Virus record (IMG/VR): IMGVR_UViG_3300037808_000568
Span: 1-32,758 of that record
Source: a virus
Reading direction: 5' to 3' (one strand)
DNA length: 32,758 nucleotides
The notes beneath the pieces are model-generated. The model saw only the letters and a list, made by a program, of their open reading frames with translations. It made no database searches and had not been told where the DNA came from. Positions 15,816 through 23,324 of the stretch are shown piece by piece. The first letter of the stretch is position 1. The number at the start of each line of letters is the position of its first letter. Made by a program: the position numbers and the translations under genes.

Positions 15816-16669
15816 TTTTTTTTTGCTTCACCACAGCAATCGCATAGGTGATTCTCTTTCATTGACTTTAGAATGTCGCCTAATGAAGATTCTATATTGA
15901 TATACTCTGTTCCTTTTCTTAACCCGATTAGTTGATTGGATAATACTGCTATATCGTTCTCTATCATCTCTATTTGGTTGGATAGCATTGGTTCTGGGTT
16001 ATCTTTGGCTAGTGTTTGGAATAGTTCGAGTGCTTCACCTTTGTATTTGATTTGTTGTTCTAATCCTTGAGCCATACTTGCGAATGAATCTTGCATAATG
16101 TTATCTGCTGATGGTTCTACACCTGCTACCTCTGTTACATCTGCTCTACCTATCTTGATGGTCTTGTGTATAATGTCAGATGCTCCATATCTTTTAAACT
16201 CGTTGTGGTCATGTTCTTTAATTGCTTTAATTTTATTATCGATACTTTCCATCATTACTTGGACTGATGTCTCTGGTACTCCTGGTGTTTCTGTTAGTGC
16301 TAAGCCTTCTGGGATTAATCCGAATGGCATAGAGAAACAATCAGATGCTCCATTACATACCTTCTTTACACTAGTTGGTTGTGCTTCTATACTTGTGAAT
16401 AATAGTTTATTTTTAGCTAATAATGCTGCTGATGGGTCTGTAATATCTCCCTCATAATATACTGTCTCGGTGTTTGCATCATATTGGAAGGTTACCTGAC
16501 CAATTACTTTATCAGGGTTATGCTCCCAATTAAGTGGAACTGTTACACCGTTGAATCTTGCTAACTCGGCCTTTGTATAGAGATTCTCATTCCTGGATAT
16601 TCTTGGAATAAGTGCTACACCATGAATATGTGCTGACTCACTAATAGTAGCATAACTCTCTATATTCAT
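15806..16669 (-). CDS. Prohead maturation protease with scaffold-like C-terminus (287 aa)
   Basis: The N-terminal 160 residues follow the HK97-type prohead protease pattern: HGVALIPRISRN, then PLNWEHNPDKVIGQV with His50, YYEGDI, and LLFTSIEAQPTS with Ser93, the likely catalytic His and Ser. GLALTETPGVPET is the usual post-catalytic loop. The rest is helical and charged, as for an attached scaffold, and ends CDCCGEAKKNQK. The poly-A run coding the final Lys residues contains the slippery heptamer. It lies between portal and capsid, as expected, and has a bipartite promoter-like element upstream. Confidence 0.75.
   Translation of the reverse strand: MNIESYATISESAHIHGVALIPRISRNENLYTKAELARFNGVTVPLNWEHNPDKVIGQVTFQYDANTETVYYEGDITDPSAALLAKNKLLFTSIEAQPTSVKKVCNGASDCFSMPFGLIPEGLALTETPGVPETSVQVMMESIDNKIKAIKEHDHNEFKRYGASDIIHKTIKIGRADVTEVAGVEPSADNIMQDSFASMAQGLEQQIKYKGEALELFQTLAKDNPEPMLSNQIEMIENDIAVLSNQLIGLRKGTEYINIESSLGDILKSMKENHLCDCCGEAKKNQK
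15815..15821 (-). other. Canonical -1 slippery heptamer A AAA AAC
   Basis: In the protease frame the codons read GCA AAA AAA AAC CAA AAA TAG. A one-base backward slip on A AAA AAC continues as CCA AAA ATA GAT, which is exactly the open frame of the KTSC extension. The stop in the zero frame follows only two codons later. A sequencing or assembly error in the 9-base homopolymer would give the same picture. Confidence 0.6.
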
Positions 16670-16677
16670 AGTAATTG

Positions 16678-16707
16678 TTTATATACTTGAATTAATAGAA
16701 TTAATAA
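16678..16707 (-). promoter_or_regulatory. Bipartite element TTATTAATTC-N12-TATATAAA before the protease
   Basis: On the minus strand TTATTAATTC (16698-16707) is followed after 12 nt by TATATAAA (16678-16685) and after 8 nt by the protease ATG. The same two boxes with the same two spacings precede the 71-residue gene at 19963. Probable late promoter or translation-leader signal. Confidence 0.5.
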
Positions 16708-17048
16708 AACACACCAAGGGGGAACTGTAAACTCTAGGGTTGAACTTTTTCTAAGAGCAGAGCCAGAGGCGCGACCACGTTTTGTTCCCATCATGCAGAG
16801 TTGTTCCTATTTCTCTAGGTAGTCAGAAATTCATACATGTTGGTAACTCGGTGTGAGTTGTAAGTCAAGGCGAGAAGTCGAGGAAACTCTATTCGAGTCT
16901 TTGTGTTAGCCTTACATGTTCTCCTTTAGGGTCTCCTTGGTAACATTAATGCTTTCTTACTGAAATTGTGAAGTCTTTGTCTGTCGCTCTCAACGCCTAG
17001 ACAGTGAACCATTTTTACATCTAGTTGGCTCTATTGGTTGGATTGAAG

Positions 17049-17156
17049 TTATTCACTCATAGTCAGGGGGTTTACGGTTCCTAGTCTCGGATCTCTTTTC
17101 TTGATTCCTTTTTGAATCCATTGTTTTACCAAGTTTGCTCCCTTTGCTCTAGGCAT
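17049..17156 (-). CDS. Possible microprotein at the head of the 560-nt block (35 aa)
   Basis: ATG at 17156 opens MPRAKGANLVKQWIQKGIKK and continues to a stop at 17049. The product is strongly basic and begins like a small DNA- or RNA-binding peptide. It is the only frame in the non-coding block with protein-like composition. It stands 74 nt after the upstream gene and not in the coupled fashion typical here, so it may be chance. Confidence 0.3.
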   Translation of the reverse strand: MPRAKGANLVKQWIQKGIKKRDPRLGTVNPLTMSE

Positions 17157-17229
17157 TGGGGGTTTTCTTGATATTATATCTATACAACTAGTTCAATATA
17201 AATCAATGTTAGTTCAAATAATTGACTAA

Positions 17230-17397
17230 CTACTGTAATTCTTTCATATCTACCGAGTGTTCTGAGTAATCTTCTAGTGCCTTGAACTCTCCACAGTGAG
17301 CACAGGTACATACTAACTCAGAATCCTCTAATGGGTAGAATACATGGTAGCCACACCACGAACATAGGACGTTGCTGTAATTTGGCTCGACTGCCAT
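17230..17397 (-). CDS. Zinc-ribbon protein (55 aa)
   Basis: I choose ATG at 17397 (MAVEPNYSNVLCSWCG) over a frame start at 17469, since the longer form overlaps the 122-residue gene and a TATA-like box (CTTATATATT, 17417-17426) sits about 25 nt ahead of this ATG. Two Cys pairs, LCSWCGYHVFYP and CTCAHCGEFKAL, make a rubredoxin-like zinc ribbon with a YPLEDSEL linker. Function unknown; transcription or RNA contact is typical for such domains. Confidence 0.6.
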   Translation of the reverse strand: MAVEPNYSNVLCSWCGYHVFYPLEDSELVCTCAHCGEFKALEDYSEHSVDMKELQ

Positions 17398-17416
17398 GTA
17401 ATTTGGTAAGGATATA

Positions 17417-17426
17417 TAATATATAA
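17417..17426 (-). promoter_or_regulatory. TATA box for the zinc-ribbon gene
   Basis: Minus-strand CTTATATATT lies about 25 nt before the chosen ATG at 17397, the normal archaeal distance for a leaderless transcript. A second AT run (ATATATCC) follows. Confidence 0.4.
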
Positions 17427-17428
17427 GA

Positions 17429-17797
17429 TTAAAACTCTTCACGCCATGAGGCAAAGAACGTAATATCATTAGATTGACTACTCTGGCCTGTTATTGTGAC
17501 TGTCTCACCTGGTTCTAGTGCAAAGTGATAGTGTCTGACATCTACTTCCTTACTGTCTTGTCTTGCCATTGGGAAATCAAATAATAGATTAGCATCATCT
17601 GGCGTTACTGTTCCCCCATTTGCTGTTGTGGTGGTTAATGTCTTTGTATTGATGTTGTATTGAAATTCCTCTATAATCTCTGTATGTCTCTCTGCTGTAA
17701 TTTGTTCTCCAAACACTGTGTTAAAATGAGAGTATTCGTTAGGGTCTGCTATAGTCTTTAATAGTCTCTTAAACCCAGATGGTCTATTATCGACCAT
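17429..17797 (-). CDS. Beta-rich head-region protein (122 aa)
   Basis: A soluble 122-residue protein with strands such as KTLTTTTANGG and HFALEPGETVTITGQS and no Cys. Position between portal and protease, overlap with the coiled-coil/TM gene by 1 nt, and composition suggest a virion protein such as a decoration or fibre element. No known family recognised. Confidence 0.5.
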   Translation of the reverse strand: MVDNRPSGFKRLLKTIADPNEYSHFNTVFGEQITAERHTEIIEEFQYNINTKTLTTTTANGGTVTPDDANLLFDFPMARQDSKEVDVRHYHFALEPGETVTITGQSSQSNDITFFASWREEF

Positions 17798-18027
17798 TAT
17801 AATAACCCTCTAATGATTTCCTGTAATGTAAAGGCCACACCCATAAGTGCTATGATGTAGTAGAATTTTCTCTCTTTACCCTTATTTTTCTTATCAATAT
17901 CTTCAAAGTGATTATCTAATTTATTCTCTACCTCAGTCATTCTGTTACATAGGTTGTCTACCTTATCTCCTATCTTATCCATATTATCTAAAATACGCTT
18001 AGTCAAGTCGTCGAAATCTATTGGCAT
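17797..18027 (-). CDS. Coiled coil plus C-terminal membrane helix, XhlA-like (76 aa)
   Basis: Residues 5-45 form a heptad-patterned coiled coil (LTKRILDNMDKIGDKVDNL), followed by a Lys-rich hinge (KKNKGKERK) and one membrane helix at about 54-72 (YYIIALMGVAFTLQEII). This layout is that of the XhlA/haemolysin family of small phage membrane proteins that help holins. It overlaps the portal stop by 10 nt. It may be a lysis helper or a membrane anchor; the function is not proven. Confidence 0.6.
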   Translation of the reverse strand: MPIDFDDLTKRILDNMDKIGDKVDNLCNRMTEVENKLDNHFEDIDKKNKGKERKFYYIIALMGVAFTLQEIIRGLL

Positions 18028-19391
18028 GATCTCTTCTTTCCTGTGCAGAATGTGTGTTGCGACTCTTTACATGAATTACATTTACATTTACATTCGTTTA
18101 CTGTGAGTGGTACAAATTTATTCTTAAAGTGTTCTTTCTCTATCTCTTTGGCTCCCTGTGCTACTACCTTGGCCATATCCTCATCTGCTTCTATCTTGTC
18201 ATCATCTGGTAGTTCCATACCTGTATTGACTCTTAACCATTCTCTACCCTCATTCTTTGTCATTACACCATTGGCCACTAACTCTTTAACATCTGCTGTT
18301 TGTAGTTCGATGATATTCTGGGTTGTAAAGGTAACTGTACATTCTTCATCCTCTGGGTCGAATCCGTTTTGAATAAGGATATTATCAAATAACTCTTGTT
18401 TAATCTTAGTGCATAGGTATCTTTGATATCCTCTAACCTTTTTCTGTACGATACTCTCTGTTGTTTCTGATGATGCTCTACTGGTGAAATCCCCTGTTAG
18501 TATATCGTTAGGGAATTGTACTCCCATCTCTACTGTCTTTCTAATCCAATCCAAATAATCTGTGTATTTAGAACCTGGTTGTGTTTCAAAGAACTCTATC
18601 TCTGGTCTAATCTTTTGAACTCGTTTATCTCCTGGTTTGTAGTCTCTCCATCGTCTTGCTTCTTTCTTTAGGTATTCATCATCTGCACCGTTGTATGTTA
18701 TGGTGGTAATTGGATAAGCATTGTTTAGTATGATACCACCTATGCTATCCTCTATTCCCCATATGATTTCGCATATTGGAGCCATGACCCTATCACCTAG
18801 AGTTCTTGGAATTGCTAGACTATGGAATATACTGTTGGACCATGCCTTTCTGCTGAATGGTGCTAATTGAAATTCTATAAATTTACCTAGTTTACCCTTA
18901 CCTAATTCATCTGTCTTACCACCGAATGTTCTTGCTTCATAGTATTGTAACTCTCCATACTCATCTCTTTTCTTTGATACGATAGTAGTCATGTCTACCT
19001 CGAGTACATCTTGTATATCATTCTCATCTAGTTTCTCCAATAGGGCATTACCACAGATTAACCAGGTAGTAATCATGTTCTCGAATTTCTCATAAAAGTT
19101 AGTTCTTCTTACCCAATCGTTTAGTAGTTCTGTTGCTGGTTCTGAGTTGCATTGGATAGCCATATCTGTTCCACTAATCATCTCGGAGTACATGGATATT
19201 GGCATCTGTATCTGTGGTGTTCTATCGTGATACATGATTAATCTCTCAAAGGTTACTTGTAGTGGTCTCTCCTTATCCCACTCTTTTCTGATTAGTTTGG
19301 CTGATGGGTGTTTATTGGATACGTTCTTTTCTTCTATTCTAGACCATTTTTCTAATTGATAGTCATCTGGGGTTCCTATTGGAGATGTCAA
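18018..19391 (-). CDS. Portal protein (457 aa)
   Basis: The segments ISGTDMAIQCNSEPATELLNDW, FEN MITTWLICGNALLEK (about 120-140) and FPNDILTGDFTSRASSETTES (about 310-330) followed by a long helix with QRYLCTKIKQELFDNIL are the typical portal core, clip and stem order. The length fits. It is preceded by the terminase cluster and followed by protease and capsid. The C-terminus has an extra Cys cluster (CKCKCNSCKE ... CTGKKRSC), possibly metal-binding, not usual for portals. Confidence 0.75.
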   Translation of the reverse strand: MTSPIGTPDDYQLEKWSRIEEKNVSNKHPSAKLIRKEWDKERPLQVTFERLIMYHDRTPQIQMPISMYSEMISGTDMAIQCNSEPATELLNDWVRRTNFYEKFENMITTWLICGNALLEKLDENDIQDVLEVDMTTIVSKKRDEYGELQYYEARTFGGKTDELGKGKLGKFIEFQLAPFSRKAWSNSIFHSLAIPRTLGDRVMAPICEIIWGIEDSIGGIILNNAYPITTITYNGADDEYLKKEARRWRDYKPGDKRVQKIRPEIEFFETQPGSKYTDYLDWIRKTVEMGVQFPNDILTGDFTSRASSETTESIVQKKVRGYQRYLCTKIKQELFDNILIQNGFDPEDEECTVTFTTQNIIELQTADVKELVANGVMTKNEGREWLRVNTGMELPDDDKIEADEDMAKVVAQGAKEIEKEHFKNKFVPLTVNECKCKCNSCKESQHTFCTGKKRSCQ

Positions 19392-19744
19392 GCGTTAGGA
19401 CCCTCTAGTATTTGAAATTCTACATCGTTAAGTGTTGTCTCTCTATCACCTGATTTAGTTAGTTGAATGATCATCCAGTATAATCCATAGATAGGCATCT
19501 CACCTTCACCTACTGCATACTCGAATGTTCCATCGGCTGCTGTTACTATGGTTGCTGTTTTATTGAATCTATCTCCAATGGTTCGTGGTTTGTATAGTTT
19601 GATTGTTACTGTATATCCTGTTAGGTTCTTTGCTACTGTTTGATTTACATCTGTGTATAGTGTACCTGTTATTTTGTTAGTTGCTGAGAAATCATTACGG
19701 AACCATCTTTTTTGATCAAGTGATAGATATAATCCGTAGGCCAA
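19388..19744 (-). CDS. Ig-like/BppU-N-like beta protein (118 aa)
   Basis: An all-beta protein with GTLYTDVNQTVAKNLTGYTV, a DGTFEYAV turn and YGLYWMIIQLTKSG, resembling the beta-sandwich of baseplate upper proteins and other phage tail proteins. It starts just after the 71-residue gene stop and overlaps the portal start by 4 nt. The same general pattern occurs at 2442-2786. Probably a virion appendage. Confidence 0.5.
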   Translation of the reverse strand: MAYGLYLSLDQKRWFRNDFSATNKITGTLYTDVNQTVAKNLTGYTVTIKLYKPRTIGDRFNKTATIVTAADGTFEYAVGEGEMPIYGLYWMIIQLTKSGDRETTLNDVEFQILEGPNA

Positions 19745-19747
19745 TGA

Positions 19748-19963
19748 CTATAATCCAAATTCTTTTAATGCAGATTCATCAATGCCTAATTGTTTTAGGT
19801 TATGTTTATTCCTGTTTAATTCAAATTGGATTTTGTCATAGTTTCTTCCTGCTCTATTGATACCTAGTTTGGCTCCTATAATATCATTGGAACTAATATT
19901 TTTAGATGCACGTTTAGCCTCTACCTTACGGTCAGTAGACTTTCTCTTAAATGGTGAATCCAT
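19748..19963 (-). CDS. Basic small protein (71 aa) at the head of the portal operon
   Basis: A basic helical protein (MDSPFKRKSTDRKVEAKRASK) with no Cys. No family recognised. Its ATG is preceded at 8 nt by TATATAAA and by an upstream TTATTAATTC box, the same geometry as before the protease gene, so it likely opens a late transcript leading into portal. Possible scaffold, packaging or DNA-binding role. Confidence 0.5.
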   Translation of the reverse strand: MDSPFKRKSTDRKVEAKRASKNISSNDIIGAKLGINRAGRNYDKIQFELNRNKHNLKQLGIDESALKEFGL

Positions 19964-19971
19964 AGTTATTC

Positions 19972-20001
19972 TTTATATAGTTTGTTATAGAGAATTAATA
20001 A
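19972..20001 (-). promoter_or_regulatory. Bipartite element TTATTAATTC-N12-TATATAAA before the portal operon
   Basis: Minus-strand TTATTAATTC (19992-20001), 12 nt, TATATAAA (19972-19979), 8 nt, then ATG at 19963. Both boxes and both spacings are identical to those ahead of the protease gene. Confidence 0.5.
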
Positions 20002-20186
20002 CCTAATCCCCCACCACTTCTAAACCACTTGCGTAGCATTCTATCCAGGTGATGAGTCTTTGTTCTTTCTGGGTCTGGGTCAGTTGCATCTACTTTCCTA
20101 CTCATTGTAACTATCTCTTCTAATAATGTAGATACTGAATCAGAGTAGGCCTTTAGTAGTGTGTCTGATGATTGGTGAAATTGCAT
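19995..20186 (-). CDS. Small helical protein (63 aa)
   Basis: ATG at 20186 is 2 nt after the stop of the 26-codon frame upstream. A helix spans residues 8-30 and the C-terminus is basic and Gly-rich (KWFRSGGGLGY). No family recognised. Confidence 0.45.
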   Translation of the reverse strand: MQFHQSSDTLLKAYSDSVSTLLEEIVTMSRKVDATDPDPERTKTHHLDRMLRKWFRSGGGLGY

Positions 20187-20188
20187 AC

Positions 20189-20269
20189 TTAATCCTCTGT
20201 GTTATTATACATAGGAATTAATATCCATCCCTTACGCTTGAACTTTCTACCTTTGAATGTGAATATCAT
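20189..20269 (-). CDS. Basic microprotein (26 aa)
   Basis: ATG at 20269 overlaps the stop of the two-helix membrane gene as ATGA and the frame ends at 20189. It is basic (FKGRKFKRKGWILIP). The coupling favours a true gene although it is tiny. Confidence 0.4.
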   Translation of the reverse strand: MIFTFKGRKFKRKGWILIPMYNNTED

Positions 20270-20520
20270 CTATCTAATCTCTCTTTTCTCATTTGATCCA
20301 ATATCTTCTGATCATCCTCTCTAATACTGTGAGGTACTAGTACGAACCATATTACACCAAAGAATGCAAACAAGCCCATAGGGATAGATGATAACATAAT
20401 TAGGAATCCAATGAATGATGAATCTCCTGCTACATACTCTGCTAGGAATCCCATACCGAATATAATACTAACCACCATGAAGAACATACCTACAAATACT
20501 GCACTCTCAAATTTACTCAT
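20266..20520 (-). CDS. Two-helix membrane protein (84 aa), holin-like candidate
   Basis: Two hydrophobic helices, about residues 8-30 (VFVGMFFMVVSIIFGMGFL) and 36-62 (FIGFLIMLSSIPMGLFAFFG), followed by a charged tail ending KERLDR. Size, two helices and charged C-terminus fit a class II holin, but position between terminase and portal is not specific. ATGAGTAA overlap with the gene upstream. Confidence 0.55.
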   Translation of the reverse strand: MSKFESAVFVGMFFMVVSIIFGMGFLAEYVAGDSSFIGFLIMLSSIPMGLFAFFGVIWFVLVPHSIREDDQKILDQMRKERLDR

Positions 20521-20689
20521 CCCCTAGAATCCTTCTAATACTATGATACACTTCACTCATTTTAATATACCCCTCTGGTTCATTACTCATTATCTCTAGG
20601 TATTCTCTTATTGCTTCTATTGTATTGTGATTGTTTATGGCCTTTTCTATTGTGAGGTTTCTTCTAGTATCATCAAGTATATCACTCAT
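20513..20689 (-). CDS. Small acidic helical protein (58 aa) after terminase
   Basis: ATG at 20689 overlaps the terminase stop (ATGAGTGA) and the frame ends at 20513 overlapping the start of the membrane protein. The product is a helical, mildly acidic protein (LTIEKAINNHNTIEAIREYLE). Both overlaps strongly suggest it is translated. Family unknown. Confidence 0.5.
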   Translation of the reverse strand: MSDILDDTRRNLTIEKAINNHNTIEAIREYLEIMSNEPEGYIKMSEVYHSIRRILGDE

Positions 20690-22124
20690 GTTCTTCTATT
20701 ACTACATGTACTGACTTCTTTTTAACTTTACCTATATCGGATTCTAGTATAGTACCACTCTTTAATACATCGTAATGGCCATAGTCAAAAGCTTTTAGGT
20801 CCCAACAGAACATGATGAAACAGTCTAATACATCTGCGTTTAGTTCTGTCTTGTCTATTCCACCTTTAGTATCGAATACTGCACTTCTCATTTGTGATAT
20901 TAGTTTAGTGTGATTAGGATGTACCCTTACCTTACCGTTCTTTACCATTTGTGCTGCATTGATGGTCATTTTGGAACGTAGGCTTTGTACGTTGGCACTC
21001 TCGTGGTCCCTAATTTGAAGCCCGAAATTAATGGGTAAAGCAGGTATTCCTCGCTCTTCCAAATCCCTGATGAATCCAGGATGGGCTGAGTCAATTTTAC
21101 AGTTACTATTGTATCTTTTTGCCATATCTTCCATAACATCAAGCATAGCAGATGGACTCGGTCTCGGGTATTCGTTAGCCTCTGTAACATATAAGATTCC
21201 ATCTCTCTGTTCTCCCCCTAATACCCCAAAACTACTACTACCAAAAGCAGGATCACCATAGCAACCACTACGGCCACCGATAACGGATAAATCGTATTCA
21301 GTGACGATGGATTCGATTCCTTCAAAGATGTCACCCACGCCAAAACCGTACTTGAGATTATATTCACGTTCAAAACTAGGAGAAAGTTTAGCGACATCTA
21401 TATCCTCTTTCTTGAACACTTTATTTAACCCTATCGTGTAATCCATGTGCTTCATAACGTAGAATTTCTTTCTATTATCCTCACTCATTATTGCATATTC
21501 CTCCTCCATTCTCTCGTATAGGCCACCAGGTAGATTAGGTGTACTGATCATTACTATTGTGGGATTGGTCTTTGGTATGTATCTCTCTGCTACTGTTCGT
21601 GCTTCATCTTGTTTGTTTTTTGGGAAGAAATCAGCCTCATCTAATACTATTACTCTAGGGTTAAGTCCTCTTGCTGCTGCTAGGTTTTGTGTAGGGAATG
21701 CTTCTATTCTACAGCCATTGAGTATTACGACTGATTCTTTATCCTTGAAATCATAGTCAAATAGATTCTTTATCCTACCCATGATTTGATTGGTTAGTTC
21801 CTGTCTTGCACCTGTGATGAATATGGCTGATACGTCTACCTGTTGTGAACGCCATGTATTATCCTTTAGGCAGTTCCATGCTACCCATCTAGTTAGAAAT
21901 TCTGTTGCTCCTAGGCCTGTTGCCTTTTTTATCCATACTTTCTTATTATTAGTGAGTGTATCAAATAGGTCCACCTCATAGTCGAAATACTCTAATTGTT
22001 TGGGTAAGGCTAACCAGAACTCTTTGAATGACATACCTCTATACTCGGGAAAGTCTACATCTATTACCTCGTTTTTATCTAGTAGGTCTGTGGCTATGAC
22101 TGAGGCTGTTTTCTCTGCATTCAT
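20682..22124 (-). CDS. terL: Terminase large subunit (480 aa)
   Basis: The ATPase domain has a Walker A variant KKATGLGATE near residue 70 and Walker B RVIVLDEADFF near 165, then a motif C-like TIVMISTPN. The C-terminal nuclease shows the acidic ladder YGDPAFGSSSFG, CKIDSAHPGF and a late D in NADVLDCFIMF. Length and domain order are those of TerL. It drives DNA into the prohead and cuts it. It overlaps the methyltransferase gene upstream by 4 nt. Confidence 0.9.
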   Translation of the reverse strand: MNAEKTASVIATDLLDKNEVIDVDFPEYRGMSFKEFWLALPKQLEYFDYEVDLFDTLTNNKKVWIKKATGLGATEFLTRWVAWNCLKDNTWRSQQVDVSAIFITGARQELTNQIMGRIKNLFDYDFKDKESVVILNGCRIEAFPTQNLAAARGLNPRVIVLDEADFFPKNKQDEARTVAERYIPKTNPTIVMISTPNLPGGLYERMEEEYAIMSEDNRKKFYVMKHMDYTIGLNKVFKKEDIDVAKLSPSFEREYNLKYGFGVGDIFEGIESIVTEYDLSVIGGRSGCYGDPAFGSSSFGVLGGEQRDGILYVTEANEYPRPSPSAMLDVMEDMAKRYNSNCKIDSAHPGFIRDLEERGIPALPINFGLQIRDHESANVQSLRSKMTINAAQMVKNGKVRVHPNHTKLISQMRSAVFDTKGGIDKTELNADVLDCFIMFCWDLKAFDYGHYDVLKSGTILESDIGKVKKKSVHVVIEEHE

Positions 22125-22621
22125 TTTGGTGCTTCATCTCCCCATACATCGAATCCATCTCTTTTCTCCCTCTCAAAGATAGATATTCTAGGTTCTTGAG
22201 TGTTAGGTTTTAACATCTCAAAGAATAATTGTGGCTTCCTACTATGTTTCCCTTTTGATTCTCTAAATAGACATGGTAAGAATTTACCTCTTTGATTTAT
22301 AGTCATCTTACCTTTATACCCGAATAATACTAACTCTGTATTTCTGAATATACCACATGTACTATACCCTGCCACCTTATCCCATGTCATTAAGCAGTGG
22401 TATTTGAATCCCCACTCCTTCATAATGTTTATTGCATCGGGTAAAAATGTGTGAGTGGTCCATAGGAATAGTGAACACTCATCATCTGCAAAATCATCTA
22501 TATTGAATTTAGTTATCTCTTCTATACTCATTGTGTTGTATGGTAGTTTCTTAGGATATTTCTTCAGTATCATTGGTTTTACTGGCCAAGGTGGGTCTAT
22601 TACTATTGTTTTGTATTTCAT
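22121..22621 (-). CDS. MT-A70-like DNA adenine methyltransferase (166 aa)
   Basis: IVIDPPWPVKP near the N-terminus is the DPPW catalytic motif of N6-adenine methyltransferases. LFLWTTHTFLPDAINIMKEWGF and LVLFGYKGK, with the SKGKHSRKPQLFFEML segment, are all standard for MT-A70 phage enzymes. It is coupled to the terminase gene (ATGA) and to the 87-residue gene upstream. Its product would modify viral DNA, perhaps to avoid restriction or mark DNA for packaging. A short form, as expected for viral members. Confidence 0.85.
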   Translation of the reverse strand: MKYKTIVIDPPWPVKPMILKKYPKKLPYNTMSIEEITKFNIDDFADDECSLFLWTTHTFLPDAINIMKEWGFKYHCLMTWDKVAGYSTCGIFRNTELVLFGYKGKMTINQRGKFLPCLFRESKGKHSRKPQLFFEMLKPNTQEPRISIFEREKRDGFDVWGDEAPK

Positions 22622-22881
22622 TTTAACTGCTTTAACTTATCCTCTGTTATTACATCCAGGTACTTTTTCTCGGCTAGTTTCCTGAGTAGTTTAAGGTTTA
22701 ATGTCATATCTGTTAGTTGTGCCTGATGGTTACTGGCCTTGATTAATCTATCTATGTATGCTAGTGCTAGATCATTATCTCCACCCTTGAGTTGTTTAAT
22801 AAACTCTGTCTCACATATCTTTACTACTTTATTCATACGCCTACCTTGACATTCTATATCGGTCCATGCTGGTTTTGTCAT
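22618..22881 (-). CDS. Small helical protein, possible terminase small subunit (87 aa)
   Basis: A helical 87-residue protein with basic ends, MTKPAWTDIECQGRRMN and KKYLDVITEDKLKQLK. It lies two genes upstream of TerL and is coupled to the methyltransferase by a 4-nt overlap, the place where a small terminase is expected. No clear HTH is visible, so the call rests on position. Confidence 0.4.
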   Translation of the reverse strand: MTKPAWTDIECQGRRMNKVVKICETEFIKQLKGGDNDLALAYIDRLIKASNHQAQLTDMTLNLKLLRKLAEKKYLDVITEDKLKQLK

Positions 22882-22913
22882 AACAATCCCTTTTTTATAC
22901 GTAAGAACTACTA

Positions 22914-23324
22914 TTAAAGGTGTCGCCCTTTTGGAAATAGTATTAATCTATGTACAGATTCCATTCTATGCGTGTCTGAATGACAATTTCTACACAGAGT
23001 TATACCATTATTGATACTAAATTGTAGTAATGGGCATACTGACTTGTATATAATATGATGTGCCTGTAGGTTCTCATCTGTACCACATACCTGACATACT
23101 ACATCTCTCTCCTTTACGTTTGCATACCATTGTGATAGTCTAGTTGGATGTGAAAAGCCCTCATAGGTTAATTGTTGGTATATTCTTATTGTCTTTCTTA
23201 TCTTACTCTTCATTGGATTGGTCATTTGGATAGTATTTAGTAATTCCCTTAGGTATTCTATCTGTGGTAATGGGTTCATCCATGATGATTCTTCTATATA
23301 CACCTCATTCTTCATTTTTAACAT
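22914..23324 (-). CDS. HNH endonuclease (136 aa)
   Basis: VVCQVCGTDENLQAHHII is the first Cys pair and HH of the HNH fold, followed by FSINNGITLCRNCHSDTH with the N, second Cys pair and final His. I use ATG at 23324, which overlaps the zinc-ribbon stop as TAATG, in place of a longer form starting at 23345 within the upstream gene. HNH proteins next to terminase often cooperate in packaging. Confidence 0.8.
   Translation of the reverse strand: MLKMKNEVYIEESSWMNPLPQIEYLRELLNTIQMTNPMKSKIRKTIRIYQQLTYEGFSHPTRLSQWYANVKERDVVCQVCGTDENLQAHHIIYKSVCPLLQFSINNGITLCRNCHSDTHRMESVHRLILFPKGRHL

Larger units (their letters stand above)
16670..17229. other. 560-nt block without a convincing gene; relatively GC-rich, possible structured RNA
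   Basis: From about 16720 to 17160 GC content is visibly higher than in flanking genes and stops occur in all frames. Short stems can be seen: AACTC-GGTGT-GAGTT at 16845-16859, ACTC-TATTC-GAGT near 16888-16899, CTGTC with GACAG at 16980-17005, and distal ACATGT repeats at 16835 and 16913. AGTCAG occurs at 16821 and 17061. Only a 35-codon frame at its upstream end looks possibly coding. Candidate roles are an abundant non-coding RNA, a long leader, a packaging signal or an origin. Confidence 0.45.

Noticed and set aside
16880-16895. GAGGAAAC motif on the plus strand, reminiscent of the RNase P RNA core
   Set aside because: The partner ACAGAA-type motif and the remaining conserved RNase P elements are not seen.
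17398-17469. N-terminal extension of the 55-residue zinc ribbon
   Set aside because: It overlaps the upstream gene and includes the TATA-like sequence; the ATG at 17397 has correct spacing to that box.
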